Below are positions 1-8,224 of a stretch of DNA of 14,097 nucleotides, one piece after another. Below the pieces are notes generated by a model, which saw only the letters and a program-made list of their open reading frames with translations, ran no database searches and was not told where the DNA came from. The translations under genes were made by a program, and so were the position numbers. Within the stretch, counting starts at the first letter, position 1; each line of letters starts with the position of its first letter. This DNA comes from Amoebophrya sp. AT5.2 (taxonomy: Eukaryota; Sar; Dinophyceae; Syndiniales; Amoebophryaceae): positions 1-14,097 of the forward strand of contig RXOD01005435.1 of NCBI GenBank assembly GCA_005223375.1, given 5' to 3'.

Positions 1-1458
1 ATGCCGCGACTATAGCGCAGAAGCTGCCGCCAACGCTCCAGAAGGTCTACACGCTGCTGCAAAACCGCGTGAGCTTCTTCCGCAGCGTGAAAGTGCTGAA
101 GCTCGAACTCATTTCCGTGTGCCTGCGCAAGTTGAGCATCGACTGCCACAATACGGCGATGGATCTGGCGCCTCTGCTACAGTTCGTGAAGACGCGGGAC
201 ACGTTTGACAAGACACACCCAGAGCAGCCGGCGGAGCACGAGAAGTCCCACACAAAACTCAGTTTCCGCGACATTCGTGTTGTCGAGCATCTCCTGCTCG
301 GATTCGCGGACGTGATGCGGCAGAACAGCGATTACGTGCAGCACACGAACTACTACGCGCTGGAGCGCGGCACTTCGCAGACGGGCGGGCGGCCCGCGAC
401 CGCGCTCACACTCGGGACGAGCACGATGGCCGCTTCGTCGTCAGGTGCAAGTGGAAGTGCAGGGCAGCCCCCCCACCTGTCGTACGAGCCGCCGGTTCGC
501 GCACTATCTTCCGCGTCGAACAGCTCGCGAGAGGGCGAGAACATGAACTTGAACACGTACACGACTTCGAGGCCCCCCGCCGCGAATCGAAGCTTAGCGA
601 AGACGGGCTCTGTAAGCGGGTCGTCGCCCTCGTCGTCCCTGAGCGCGCAGCTGCGGAAGAAATTCGGCGAGGTTTTGGAATGGCTCTACCTGGACGGGTG
701 GCTACTGGCTGAGGGCACGGCCGGCGCGAACGCGTACCTGCTCGGCCATCTGCCGGTCGATTTGCTGAAGCACCTCTGCTGCCACGCGTCGGGGCGGCCG
801 TGCACCATCCGGCACAACTCCGTCGTCCCCCACGACACGCACGACCCAACCGCGATTGCGCTGATACCAGGGAGCTCGCCTGGACAGCAGGAGGTGGTGC
901 CGTGTACGATGACCTTCATCCTCGCACTGTTGCGGAAGCTGCGGCGACTTTCTTCCCCCGTGATTGAGCAGGAGATTCGAGCCCTGCTGCAACGCGCCCA
1001 GGAGAAGAACAAGTCCAAGTGCCGCGACACGCAGTTCGCCTGGAGCGTGGCGATTATCGAGGAGGAGATAGAAAGGGAAAAGATTTTGGCGGCGATAGAC
1101 TCGATGAGCAGCATCGACAGCTCTGCCGTGGTAAATGCAAACGGCACTACAGCGACGGCGGCAGCAGTGACGTCCACCTCGTTTGGAGCGTCAAGGTCAA
1201 CAACCAGCAAAGACGACGACTCCATTTCGCCGATCGGCAGACCGCTGAAGAAGCTGAAATTGAGTTTCGACCTTGACGATGTGCTGAACGCTAAAGTCGA
1301 GCTAGGAAAGCTTTACCTGGAAGCGGAGAAGGATCCGAAGAAGCTGCTTGACAAGCTGCGGGGAGTGGCGAAGTTTCGGGCGCTGCTGTCGCACTACATG
1401 ATAAAAGTGCGGGGAGATTATTTCAAGGCCGAGAGCGTAGGCATGGAGAGCAGCGCAG
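1..1458 (+). CDS. RNF213-like gene, exon A (continues from upstream)
   Basis: The frame is open from position 3 with no start needed. The sequence is mostly helical and Leu-rich (for example LQKVYTLLQNRVSFFRSVK near the left edge). Two low-complexity Ser/Ala/Gly/Thr inserts occur at about 364-650 and 1105-1235. Coding character fades after about 1460, where the frame runs into a Phe/Cys-rich tail and a stop at 1650-1652. The donor is CAG|GTACGG at 1459 in phase 1. It fits the acceptor CCACAG| at 1749, giving a 291-nt intron and an in-frame join (codon GAG). Confidence 0.75.
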
Positions 1459-4400
1459 GTACGGAAGAAAACTTCTTGCGTTTAAGTGCGGCATCTTGCA
1501 GCTTCTTCACCTCAACATCATTCATGTGTTTACTCACTGTTTACAAGACGGTTTTAGATCATCTAAAGAGCGTGTTTTTGTCAATCCATCTTCGCGATCG
1601 CGTTGTTGGACGAGGCCATCTGCATCTCCTGTGTCTGTGTACTTTCTTTTAATACCGGATCACGACCTGCTCCTGCTGGACCCATACGAACACTACGAAG
1701 TAGACGTAGACCTGCAATGCAAGGAGCCCCATCCATCGCTTCACCACAGAGGCCAGCAGCCCCGACTCCGTTCCGTTGGCGACTCAGAAGATCGCAGAGA
1801 CTTGTGAGTACGAGCTTCTGAACCAGGACGAGGCTTCCAAAGCGAACCCGTCCGGCGAGCCAACGTTCTGCATCCGCTCGGCGCGCATGCTCGCCCTGAA
1901 GCAGTGGGAGCGTTCTGGCGGCAGCTCGGAGCTGCAGGTCGCGATGGTCGCGCCTCCTCTGGCGAAAATCGAGTGGTTCGAGAAGTGGCGAAACGAGGGC
2001 ACTGCGCAGGATCTGCAGGGGTATCTCGGTGGGTCGAAGCTGCCCAAGTGGAACCCCTACCACGACTTTTTTCTGCTCGAGTCCCAGACTCGCGAGTACG
2101 AGATCGCGGAGGGACTCGTTTCCGCCTACGCGCTGCACTGCGACTCCTCGTCGCTGGAGAGCCACCTCCGCAACATGCAGCAGCAGCCGCTGGACCAGCA
2201 GCGGCGCATGATGGGCGCCCTGATCCTTCGGTTCGCGACCATCGGCGTGCAGCGCGCGGTGACCCAGCCAGTGGCCCACGAGCAGCAGCTCTGCCGGTGG
2301 ACCCGCACGTTCGAGTCGTTCACGGCGACCACGGCGGTGCTCGCGGACAGCTTCCCGCTCGGCTACGTGAACCTGCTGCTCTACTTCCTGCACGACGAGG
2401 CGCTGAAGAGCTACTACGTCGAAAGGATGAACGAAACCAACCTGCTGAAGGAGCAGCAGAACCTGAACGCGGCGCACATGATCTCGCAGTGGGACTACTT
2501 TTTCCTCTCCAGCACGCACTCGACCACGGAGCAGATCGCGCAATTCCGCTTCTTGCCGCACTTCTTGGCCGTCGTCTGGTCCGCGCCCAAGAACTCGGTG
2601 CTACACTTCTTCAGAGAACTGATGGAGAACCCGAAGCCCTGGGGAAGCGGGGTAGAGGTGGAGAAGGCGTGGCTGCCAGCCATGGAAGTGGACATAAGAG
2701 AGGTGCTTGTTACTTTTGATATATTTCAATAACACCAGGTGCTGCACAGGCGCATGTTGTGCCTGAAGCAGGTCAGGCCTCCTCTCCTGATCGCGACAAG
2801 CCTGATTTTTTTTCCAGCTTTGATAAATGTCATCTTGATCTTGTTGGTGGAGGTACCGTACCTTCTATTTCGAATCTACCGCGCCGTCGGCTTACTAAAC
2901 TAGCAGTCTGAGTCCAGCATGGGCCTGCGCGTTAGCCCTGCGCGTACAATAAATACAATGGCAGAACGAAGATGGAGAGTCGATCATTCTCACTCGTCAG
3001 GTTGCCACCTCTGCATTGAAGGAGACTAAGATTGGGCAATCACGGTTCTGCGTCTGTCCCAACGGCCACCCGTACTACATCGGCGACTGCGGGCAGGCGT
3101 TCACCAAGGGGCACTGCCCCGAATGCGGCGAAGAGATCGGGGGCGGCGGGCACGAGCTGCTGAAGACGAACAAACGCATGCTAAACGACGACCAGTCCGC
3201 GCCTGGCTACACGCACCCCGTGGACTACAGCGCGATCGAGGCGGCGGCACTGAAGCCAAAACCCGCCGCGAAGGGCTTTTACACCCCGAGGCGGGACTTG
3301 AACAACATGAGCTACGTGTGCCTGGCGCGGCTCTTCACGCACGCAGCGATGTGGTGCGGACTGGTGATGAAGTCCCAAAAAGTGATCGACAACGTCCTGC
3401 AAACCGGCGGCGCGGTGCAGGCGGCCACGAGCGGAAACTTGAATAACGCACAAGGTGGGGGCGGGGGCGCAGCTCCAGGTCCAGCACAGCAGCAGTCCTC
3501 TTCTAGTTCCTCTTCCTCAGCAGGACCACCTGCCGCCAACGTGAACCGCGGGAGTTTCTACGCACAGATCGTGAACAAGGACTACGTGCAGCTCAACCGC
3601 GTCGCGGACGAGATGGCCTGGGTGAAACACCAACTGGTGCTCGATTGGCGCTTCCTGCCCGAGTTTCTGTCCTGCAACGCGGAGGAAGTCACCAAGCTTC
3701 TGCACATTCTGATCGACCGAATGCACAAGCGGCCCGAACAAGTGAACCCCAACACCGTGCCCGACGAGGGAGACGACCCAAATGCCAACCCCAGCAGCAA
3801 CCGAAGGATATCAATCGAAGAGGCAAGGCGAAACGAGCTCGCGAAAGAATGGGTGATGCCGTTTTCGCGGGATGATCGAAAGGCCTGGGAGACCGTGTTC
3901 GTGAACGCATACTTGGAGGAACTGGTTCCAAACACAGGGCTGGCGAGGAACGAGTTGGCGGAGGCAGATATGAGGTGGAAGAATGTAGACGGCCCGTTCC
4001 TCGTGGAACTGAAAGAAAACTACGAAATCAGGTACTGCTTCTGACCATTGTGCCATTTTTTTTTTCATCTGTCTGAGTAGGCCGTAATATGACGCAGTCG
4101 AAAGTCAAAGTCGTAGTACTCTGACGCCTGCTTCACGACTGATTGGTACCGGCGAGCGTGAAGATACGCGGTTCTGGAACAGCGAACAATTCGAATACTA
4201 TCCATCATTGTCCTGTACTACTACAGTACATTCTTTCATACTCTTTATACAGTTCCTACGCCATCGAGAAGCGGCATAAGGAAGAGACGCTTCTCTGGTC
4301 CTACCGCGGGGACCCCACGCTGGATCTCCTGCAGCAGCGGACCACCACGGCCCTGAACCCGATCCTGTCGCACCTGTTCAAGATCCACCACCAGTTTGAG

Positions 4401-6852
4401 TGTCTTGAGCACCTCTCTGACGTCCTGCAGTTCCAGCGCTTTGTCGCCTCTTTCTACTCGCACCGAAAAACGCGGCAGGAGGCACAGAACATGACGGTCG
4501 GCATGATGTTCGATGAAGTGAGGCAAATGAGCTACGACACGTCAGCAGGAGGAGGACAGCACAAACACGAGTCGTCGCCAAGAACAGCAGCCGGTAATAC
4601 CAATACCATTGCCGGCGACGACGACGTCCCCATGGGATTAGCGGTCGGTGGATCGGGACCCTCAGCGTCAAGCTCCGCCACAGCTGCCACAGGAGGTTTT
4701 GTGCCGTCGTCAGCAGCAGCTTCGGTAAGTGGCGCGGAGAAGGAGAACAAGGACAAGAGCCAGAATCTGAACCTGCTCGAAAACCTGGAGCTTTGGTTTG
4801 AGGGCTTCGCGAAAGCGTGGAATAACGGTTTCGGTAGCTGGGTCAAGCGCTGGGAATGCACGCACATACCGGAAGCGTACCTTTCGCTGAAAATGACCAA
4901 GGCTACAAAGCTGATCTTCTGCCTGGCCTCAGACGAAGGCGAGGGCATATGTCCCTTGGCTCTCGTGCAAACAATGTGCGAGGCGCACAACGGGTTCTTG
5001 GAGCTCATCCGCGACCAGGAGAAGCAGTTGGTGAGGAGAAATTACAAAACGAACAGGAGAAGAGAACGTGGCAGCCTGGCGGTGAAAGACGGGGAGGATG
5101 GTACTTAATTTTTGCGTGGGATTGATGGGATTGCTTTCTTTAGTAGATTCAGATTGATGAAGATAGTGATACAGATCTCCTGCTCGTCATCCACCACAAC
5201 AACCACCTGCGCGAAGACAAACGCGAGCGTGACGAGCTCCTGAAATGCTTGAAAACATCGATCAATAAAATGGAACTTACTTCTTGCAGTGCTCATGGGC
5301 GACGCTCTCGATGAAGACAATCTTGACGAGGAAGAGAACATCTCTGCGCTTCTCGCCGAGATTGACTCCAAGGAGATCTCCACGCGTGACCTTGTCCACC
5401 GCTCCGAGTGCCTTTCCTTCAGCCTGGACGACCTCCTTTCCTGGGTCAAGGATCGCGCCATTCGCTTCATGGAGGGCGGCAAGATCGACTTCGACATGGA
5501 AAAGATAGAGACCTACCTGGTCGACTGCTTCCAGGCAAAGCGGAAGCTGAAGCTCGAACTGAAGATGGTGCGGTTCACATTCCAGGATTTGACTAACGTG
5601 AGCTCAAACGTCAACAATCTGCGCGCAAAGATGCTGGCGGCCGCGGGGGGAAGTGCGGTTGTAAGTAGCAGCGGCGCCACGTCAACAAATGGAGCCGTTT
5701 CCACTATCGTGGCCGGAACGAAGCCGCTCTCGCCCGAGGACGTTGCGACATTAAGGAGTCACTTCGGCAACAACAGCATCTTTGCGGAAAACTTCCAGCG
5801 TCACCTGGATCTGGTGGCCAGTTTTCTGCTGAAGACAATAGACTTCTCGTCGTCCTCCTCTGCCTCAGCAGCTGCAGGTGCGACGCCATCGCCAACGTCA
5901 GGATCTACAGCGACTGCCGATCAACCGTACGTTCAGTACTGCGAGAAGGTGCTCATGCTGGAGGAGGGGCGGATCCAGGATGTCTGCGGGGCCGCGGTGA
6001 TGCCGGTCGTGAAGCGGATGAAGCTGAGGCACGTCATGGACGTGCTCGAAATTCTGGAGAACCTGGCCAGCGATATCTTCGACAAAATCCCGCCGCAGTT
6101 CAAGACCGACCTGCCGAAAAATTTGATCGATGGAAAACTGAAGGAGCTGAAGGTACTAAAGCTAAGTATAATCAACATAACGAAAACGAATACTGCCCTG
6201 CCGCAGTCGGCGCGGGCGCACCAGACGTAGGCGCTTGTGTTTCGGATTGTTATTTTTGTATGTTGAGTTGTTCTATCTTCTTCTTCTGCTTCTCATGTTT
6301 AAAGTTCACCACCTACAGACAATGAATGACATAGCAAGATGAATATGATAGGGATGGACTTGTTGATGAACTAGCTTGAGCCAGCTCTTCCACTTCCTTT
6401 ATTTCGGCTCGTCGAATAACTCGCAAATGAAATCAAAAACCAACCAAGCACTGCCACATGCAATTATTAAGATGAAAATTCTTCCACCAATCAATCTCCA
6501 GGAAAAGTCCGACCTCTCCGTTCTGATTCCTTCTTTGAAAGACTACATCACCGACAAGATGCAGGCAGATACACGGAAACCGGAGCATGACTTGAGGTCT
6601 TGGCTGTCCTACATGGACGTGGGGGAGCAAACGCTCGAGGAGTTCGATTGGTTCGAAAACTACTTCCCAGACGATTTGGAGCATCGATACGCAGTATCCT
6701 TGTACCACTTTTTGAACGAGAGCGGAAATTTCGGGGAAGACGAGGAGGCCGGTGAGCGGGAAGATGGCAAGGAAGAGGACGGGCTGGGCGGAATCGCATC
6801 TTCGCCCAAACTCAGGGAGACACGAGGTGGACTCGGGTTGATGGACGACTAG
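1..6852 (+). CDS. RNF213-like giant E3 ubiquitin ligase, C-terminal part (5'-partial, multi-exon composite)
   Basis: This is the 3' portion of a very large gene; the frame is already open at the left edge, so the start lies upstream. Joined exons (about 1-1458, 1750-2702, 2739-2771, 3001-4031, 4253 to about 5100, about 5147-5246, 5290-6152, 6502-6852) give roughly 1,850 residues. The key domain is an RZ zinc finger at 3055-3153 with the spacing C-P-N-G-H, I-G-D-C-G and C-P-E-C. In this family the RZ finger belongs to RNF213 and ZNFX1/NFX1-type proteins. Here it sits mid-protein, with long helical sequence before it and several hundred residues after it, which matches RNF213 rather than ZNFX1. 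RNF213 is a cytosolic AAA+ ubiquitin ligase; animal versions ubiquitylate proteins and bacterial lipid A. The AAA+ and RING regions are not in view, so activity cannot be judged. Ser/Ala/Gly-rich inserts break up the conserved segments. The 3' end is uncertain: see 6973-7923. Confidence 0.72.
1750..2702 (+). CDS. RNF213-like gene, exon B
   Basis: About 317 residues with no low-complexity insert, dominated by amphipathic helices (for example KIEWFEKWRNEG and FLPHFLAVVWSAPK). It corresponds to the E3 region just before the RZ finger. The start at 1750 is set by an acceptor CACAG in phase 1, matching the preceding donor. The reading frame stays open to a TAA at 2730-2732, but the final residues look non-coding. 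A GTGCTT donor at 2703 (phase 0) removes them. A 326-residue antisense reading frame across this exon is a codon-bias shadow. Confidence 0.75.
2703..2738 (+). other. Candidate 36-nt micro-intron bounded by AGGTGCT direct repeats
   Basis: The stretch begins GTGCTT and ends CACCAG. It is AT-rich and contains an in-frame TAA, so it cannot be read through. Removing it keeps phase 0 and continues into a short charged segment (LHRRMLCLKQ). The 7-mer AGGTGCT spans the donor at 2701-2707 and recurs across the acceptor at 2737-2743. The alternative is a single longer intron 2703-3000, which drops the small exon 2739-2771 and is also in phase. Confidence 0.55.
2739..2771 (+). CDS. RNF213-like gene, micro-exon (11 codons)
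   Basis: Eleven codons encode a basic helical stretch beginning VLHRRM and ending with Gln. It sits between the 36-nt intron and a donor CAG|GTCAGG at 2772. The next acceptor, CGTCAG at 3000, is in phase 0, so the join is compatible. The sequence CAGGT occurs at both edges of the following 229-nt intron. If the longer intron 2703-3000 is used instead, this exon does not exist. Confidence 0.5.
3001..4031 (+). CDS. RNF213-like gene, exon D carrying the RZ zinc finger
   Basis: The exon opens after CGTCAG at 3000 (phase 0). It encodes the RZ finger, then a linker with the motif YTHPVDYSAIEAAAL, a helical stretch, a Gly/Gln/Ser-rich insert (about 3415-3545, including eight consecutive Ser), and further helices rich in Trp and charged residues. 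It ends at the donor ATCAG|GTACTG at 4032 in phase 2. The acceptor TATACAG at 4252 restores the frame (codon AGT). Upstream of 3001 the frame is open only back to a TAA at 2950. Confidence 0.8.
3055..3153 (+). other. RZ-type zinc finger (NFX1/RNF213 class)
   Basis: Visible zinc-ligand candidates are the Cys of CPNGH (3055), its His (3067), the Cys of GDCG (3088), and the two Cys of CPEC (3115, 3124). An IGGGGH segment with His at 3151 follows. This order and spacing match the RZ finger known from RNF213 and ZNFX1, where it acts in ubiquitin transfer or nucleic-acid-linked immunity. An additional Cys at 3049 (FCVC) could also contribute. All expected ligands are present, so nothing suggests decay. 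Confidence 0.85.
4253..5100 (+). CDS. RNF213-like gene, exon E (3' boundary uncertain)
   Basis: It starts after TATACAG at 4252 and encodes a helical segment with YAIEKRHKEETLLWSYRG. A Gly/Ser/Ala/Thr-rich insert follows (about 4540-4765), then conserved-looking sequence with WNNGFGSWVKRWE and FCLASDEGEGICPLALVQ. Three donors are possible: GTGAGG at 5031 (phase 0), GTGAAA at 5082 (phase 0) and GTACTT at 5101 (phase 1). The first two match acceptors AG at 5146 or 5152; the third matches AG at 5162. I cannot decide among them by eye. The frame ends at TAA 5106-5108, so an intron is needed. Confidence 0.7.
5147..5246 (+). CDS. RNF213-like gene, exon F
   Basis: A short exon reading IQIDEDSDTDLLLVIHHNNH and continuing with a charged helix (REDKRERDELLK). 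It is in a different frame from both neighbours. Its left edge could also be 5153 or 5163. No GT follows the coding stretch before the next exon. The only phase-compatible donor is GC at 5247, joining in phase 1 to the acceptor CTTGCAG at 5289. Confidence 0.65.
5247..5289 (+). other. Candidate 43-nt GC-AG intron
   Basis: It runs from GCTTGA to TTGCAG and is AT-rich. The flanking exons lie in different frames, and this join restores phase (codon TTG). TGCT occurs across the donor (5246-5249) and directly after the acceptor (5290-5293). GC donors are known as a minority class in many eukaryotes and are more frequent in dinoflagellates. Confidence 0.55.
5290..6152 (+). CDS. RNF213-like gene, exon G
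   Basis: About 287 residues. It opens with an acidic stretch (MGDALDEDNLDEEEN) and continues with long helices (SFSLDDLLSWVKDRAIRFME). Two Ser/Ala/Thr/Gly inserts follow (about 5635-5730 and 5845-5925), then Val/Leu-rich helices near 5935-6150. The donor is CTGAAG|GTACTA at 6153, phase 0. The open frame beyond it, to 6230, looks non-coding. It joins to CTCCAG at 6501 (phase 0), giving a 349-nt intron. Confidence 0.75.
6502..6852 (+). CDS. RNF213-like gene, exon H (last exon, or penultimate if the gene continues)
   Basis: Starts after CTCCAG at 6501. It encodes a conserved-looking helical domain, SDLSVLIPSLKDYITDKM then WLSYMDVGEQTLEEFDWFE and YAVSLYHFLNES. An acidic Glu/Asp/Gly-rich tail ends at TAG 6850-6852. 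A donor CGAG|GTGGAC at 6827 (phase 1) could splice out the tail and stop and join to the acceptor CGGTTAG at 6972, continuing into the exons described at 6973-7923. Confidence 0.75.
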   Translation, partial: EKSDLSVLIPSLKDYITDKMQADTRKPEHDLRSWLSYMDVGEQTLEEFDWFENYFPDDLEHRYAVSLYHFLNESGNFGEDEEAGEREDGKEEDGLGGIASSPKLRETRGGLGLMDD

Positions 6853-6972
6853 AGAGAAGAGCACATTGGGCTGCGACTTTCAGTACCTGTAGCTAGGTCC
6901 TGGTCCTCCTACGTCTTGTTATTTCGCGGAGGCGGAGCAACGAAGAAATATTATTTTCTTCTACTCGGTTAG

Positions 6973-7923
6973 TGCAAGGGATGACCCACCTACAGAACCA
7001 ATTTCTACGTCGGACTCAGAAGGACAGCGAGGCTGGATTGACTGGTGCGACAGCTGGAGGCTGGGGGCTGGAGCTGCCACAACCCCGCAACACGAACAGA
7101 AGAATCAACGCCAAGGAGCTGATGGAGACGCTCGCTCGACTAAACCAACTAAAGAAACTAGAACTTAGTACTAGAAGACCACGTCTTGTCTCAGCGACAC
7201 AACGAGAAACAAAGCACCAGAAAGTGCACCACAATAGATGACGAGAGCACAACGACGCTCGTCGAAGATCTAGGTTTTGTACTAAAAACCATACATCTCC
7301 GAGATGGAGATGAGCCGCTGAACAATGATGGTGCGGTCGTTATACTCGCTGATGCAAAAAATTTGGCTCTCCGTGCGACTGCGAGGTAAGATTATCACGA
7401 ACACTTTTTCAATTTCATCTGCAATTTTTCTATACTTCTCATCTCTGGCCTTCCTGATCCTTCATTTGAAACTGAAAAGTCAATGGCTACCGCGGGACGT
7501 TAGGCCCCGCTCTACTACGCATTCCCATTCGTAAAGCTACACCTGGCGTGCTTCCGCTCGCGCGAGAGCAACGACGCACGAGGAGTACGAGAACAAGGCC
7601 GTTCCTTCGGAGTCAAAGATCATCGCTGCTGCAAACAGGCAATCGAGAGAAGGATGAGTGAGTAGAGCAGGGCCGACAGCACGCGAAGTACATGCGTTGT
7701 ATCCTTGAAGGAGGTCGTACAACATCTAGAGTCAATGAGGAAAGCGAAAGGGAAGGCTGTACGACGTGTATCTCATCTACTTACTATCTTAATACTAGTA
7801 CCGAACTTGTACTTGAAGCAGGTTCGTTCATCGGGGCACCATGCATCTACTTGTCACCAGGCAGAGGAGAACTTAACTGCGGCTAACATGAAGATTGACT
7901 TTGATGTCAGAAAGGCACTGTGA
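6973..7923 (+). CDS. Exon chain of unknown function: 3' extension of the RNF213-like gene or a separate small gene
   Basis: Five short blocks join in phase. They are 6973-7167, 7238-7385, 7537-7638, 7671-7758 and 7861-7923, ending at TGA 7921-7923. Donors are GTACTAG (7168), GTAAGA (7386), GC (7639) and GTACGA (7759). Acceptors are AATAG, GTAAAG, GAGCAG and CACCAG. The encoded segments look like real protein: INAKELMETLARLNQLKKLE, VEDLGFVLKTIHLRDGDEP, HEEYENKAVPSESKIIAAA and EENLTAANMKIDFDVRKAL. I recognise no domain. A separate gene could start at ATG 6981; the extension model needs the 6827-6972 intron. A read-through of the 7639 junction would stop at TGA 7655-7657, and 7759-7860 can also be read through in frame. 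The blocks are probably coding; the exact model is weak. Confidence 0.45.
7639..7670 (+). other. Candidate 32-nt GC-AG micro-intron
   Basis: It begins GCAATC and ends GAGCAG. CAGG spans both edges. It removes an in-frame TGA (7655-7657) and joins coding-like sequence in phase 2. A conventional GTGAGT donor at 7658 lies after that stop and therefore cannot be used in this frame. This is the weakest of the short introns proposed here, because a real stop at 7657 is equally possible. Confidence 0.35.
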
Positions 7924-8104
7924 AGGTGCCAATAGAAAGTACTACGTTGAGTAGCTGTAGTCGGGTGAAGTCGAGCTCCCATCGCAGACACCAGGATGGC
8001 CAGGGTACTCCCGGGAGGCCTTGCACGTGCTGTTGCTCCTCCCTACCACCTCCAACGCTAAAAGGGCGACATCCTCCTGTTCCACCGTGTTGAGGAATAT
8101 CTGG
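7924..8104 (+). other. Intergenic gap upstream of the cysteine-rich gene
   Basis: About 180 nt between the last coding block and the ATG at 8105. It would hold the 3' end of the upstream transcript and the 5' leader of the secreted protein gene. I see no TATA box, spliced-leader sequence or clear poly(A) signal in it. A reading frame open across 8021-8104 lies in the frame of the next gene but has no ATG. Confidence 0.4.
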
Positions 8105-8224
8105 ATGTCTTCGTCTCATCACGGACTCGCGCCGGGTGCCCGGCGTGGCGCCGTGGCTACCCTGTTCGTGCTGGGATCGTGGTTGTGGTCACTGACGTCA
8201 ACCGCCCCCGCATGCGTCGGCGCG
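8105..8224 (+). other. Signal peptide of the cysteine-rich protein
   Basis: Residues 1-40: a polar N-region with HH and RR, an uninterrupted hydrophobic core (AVATLFVLGSWLWSL), then small residues APACVGA suited to signal peptidase. Basic sequence (IKVARRTR) follows directly. The composition directs the product into the secretory pathway. The exact cleavage site is a guess. Confidence 0.8.

Noticed and set aside
1701..1711. TAGACGTAGAC shared in inverted orientation with about 11243-11256
   Set aside because: An 11-mer shared between strands of a 14-kb window is expected by chance, and the similarity does not extend.
1581..2561. 326-residue antisense open frame
   Set aside because: It overlays exon B of the RNF213-like gene, is dominated by Arg/Leu/Val/Gln from reversed GC-rich codons, and has no domain-like pattern.
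7826..7852. GGTTCG followed by GGGGCACCA, suggesting a tRNA 3' end
   Set aside because: No matching T-stem, acceptor stem or anticodon arm can be folded upstream.
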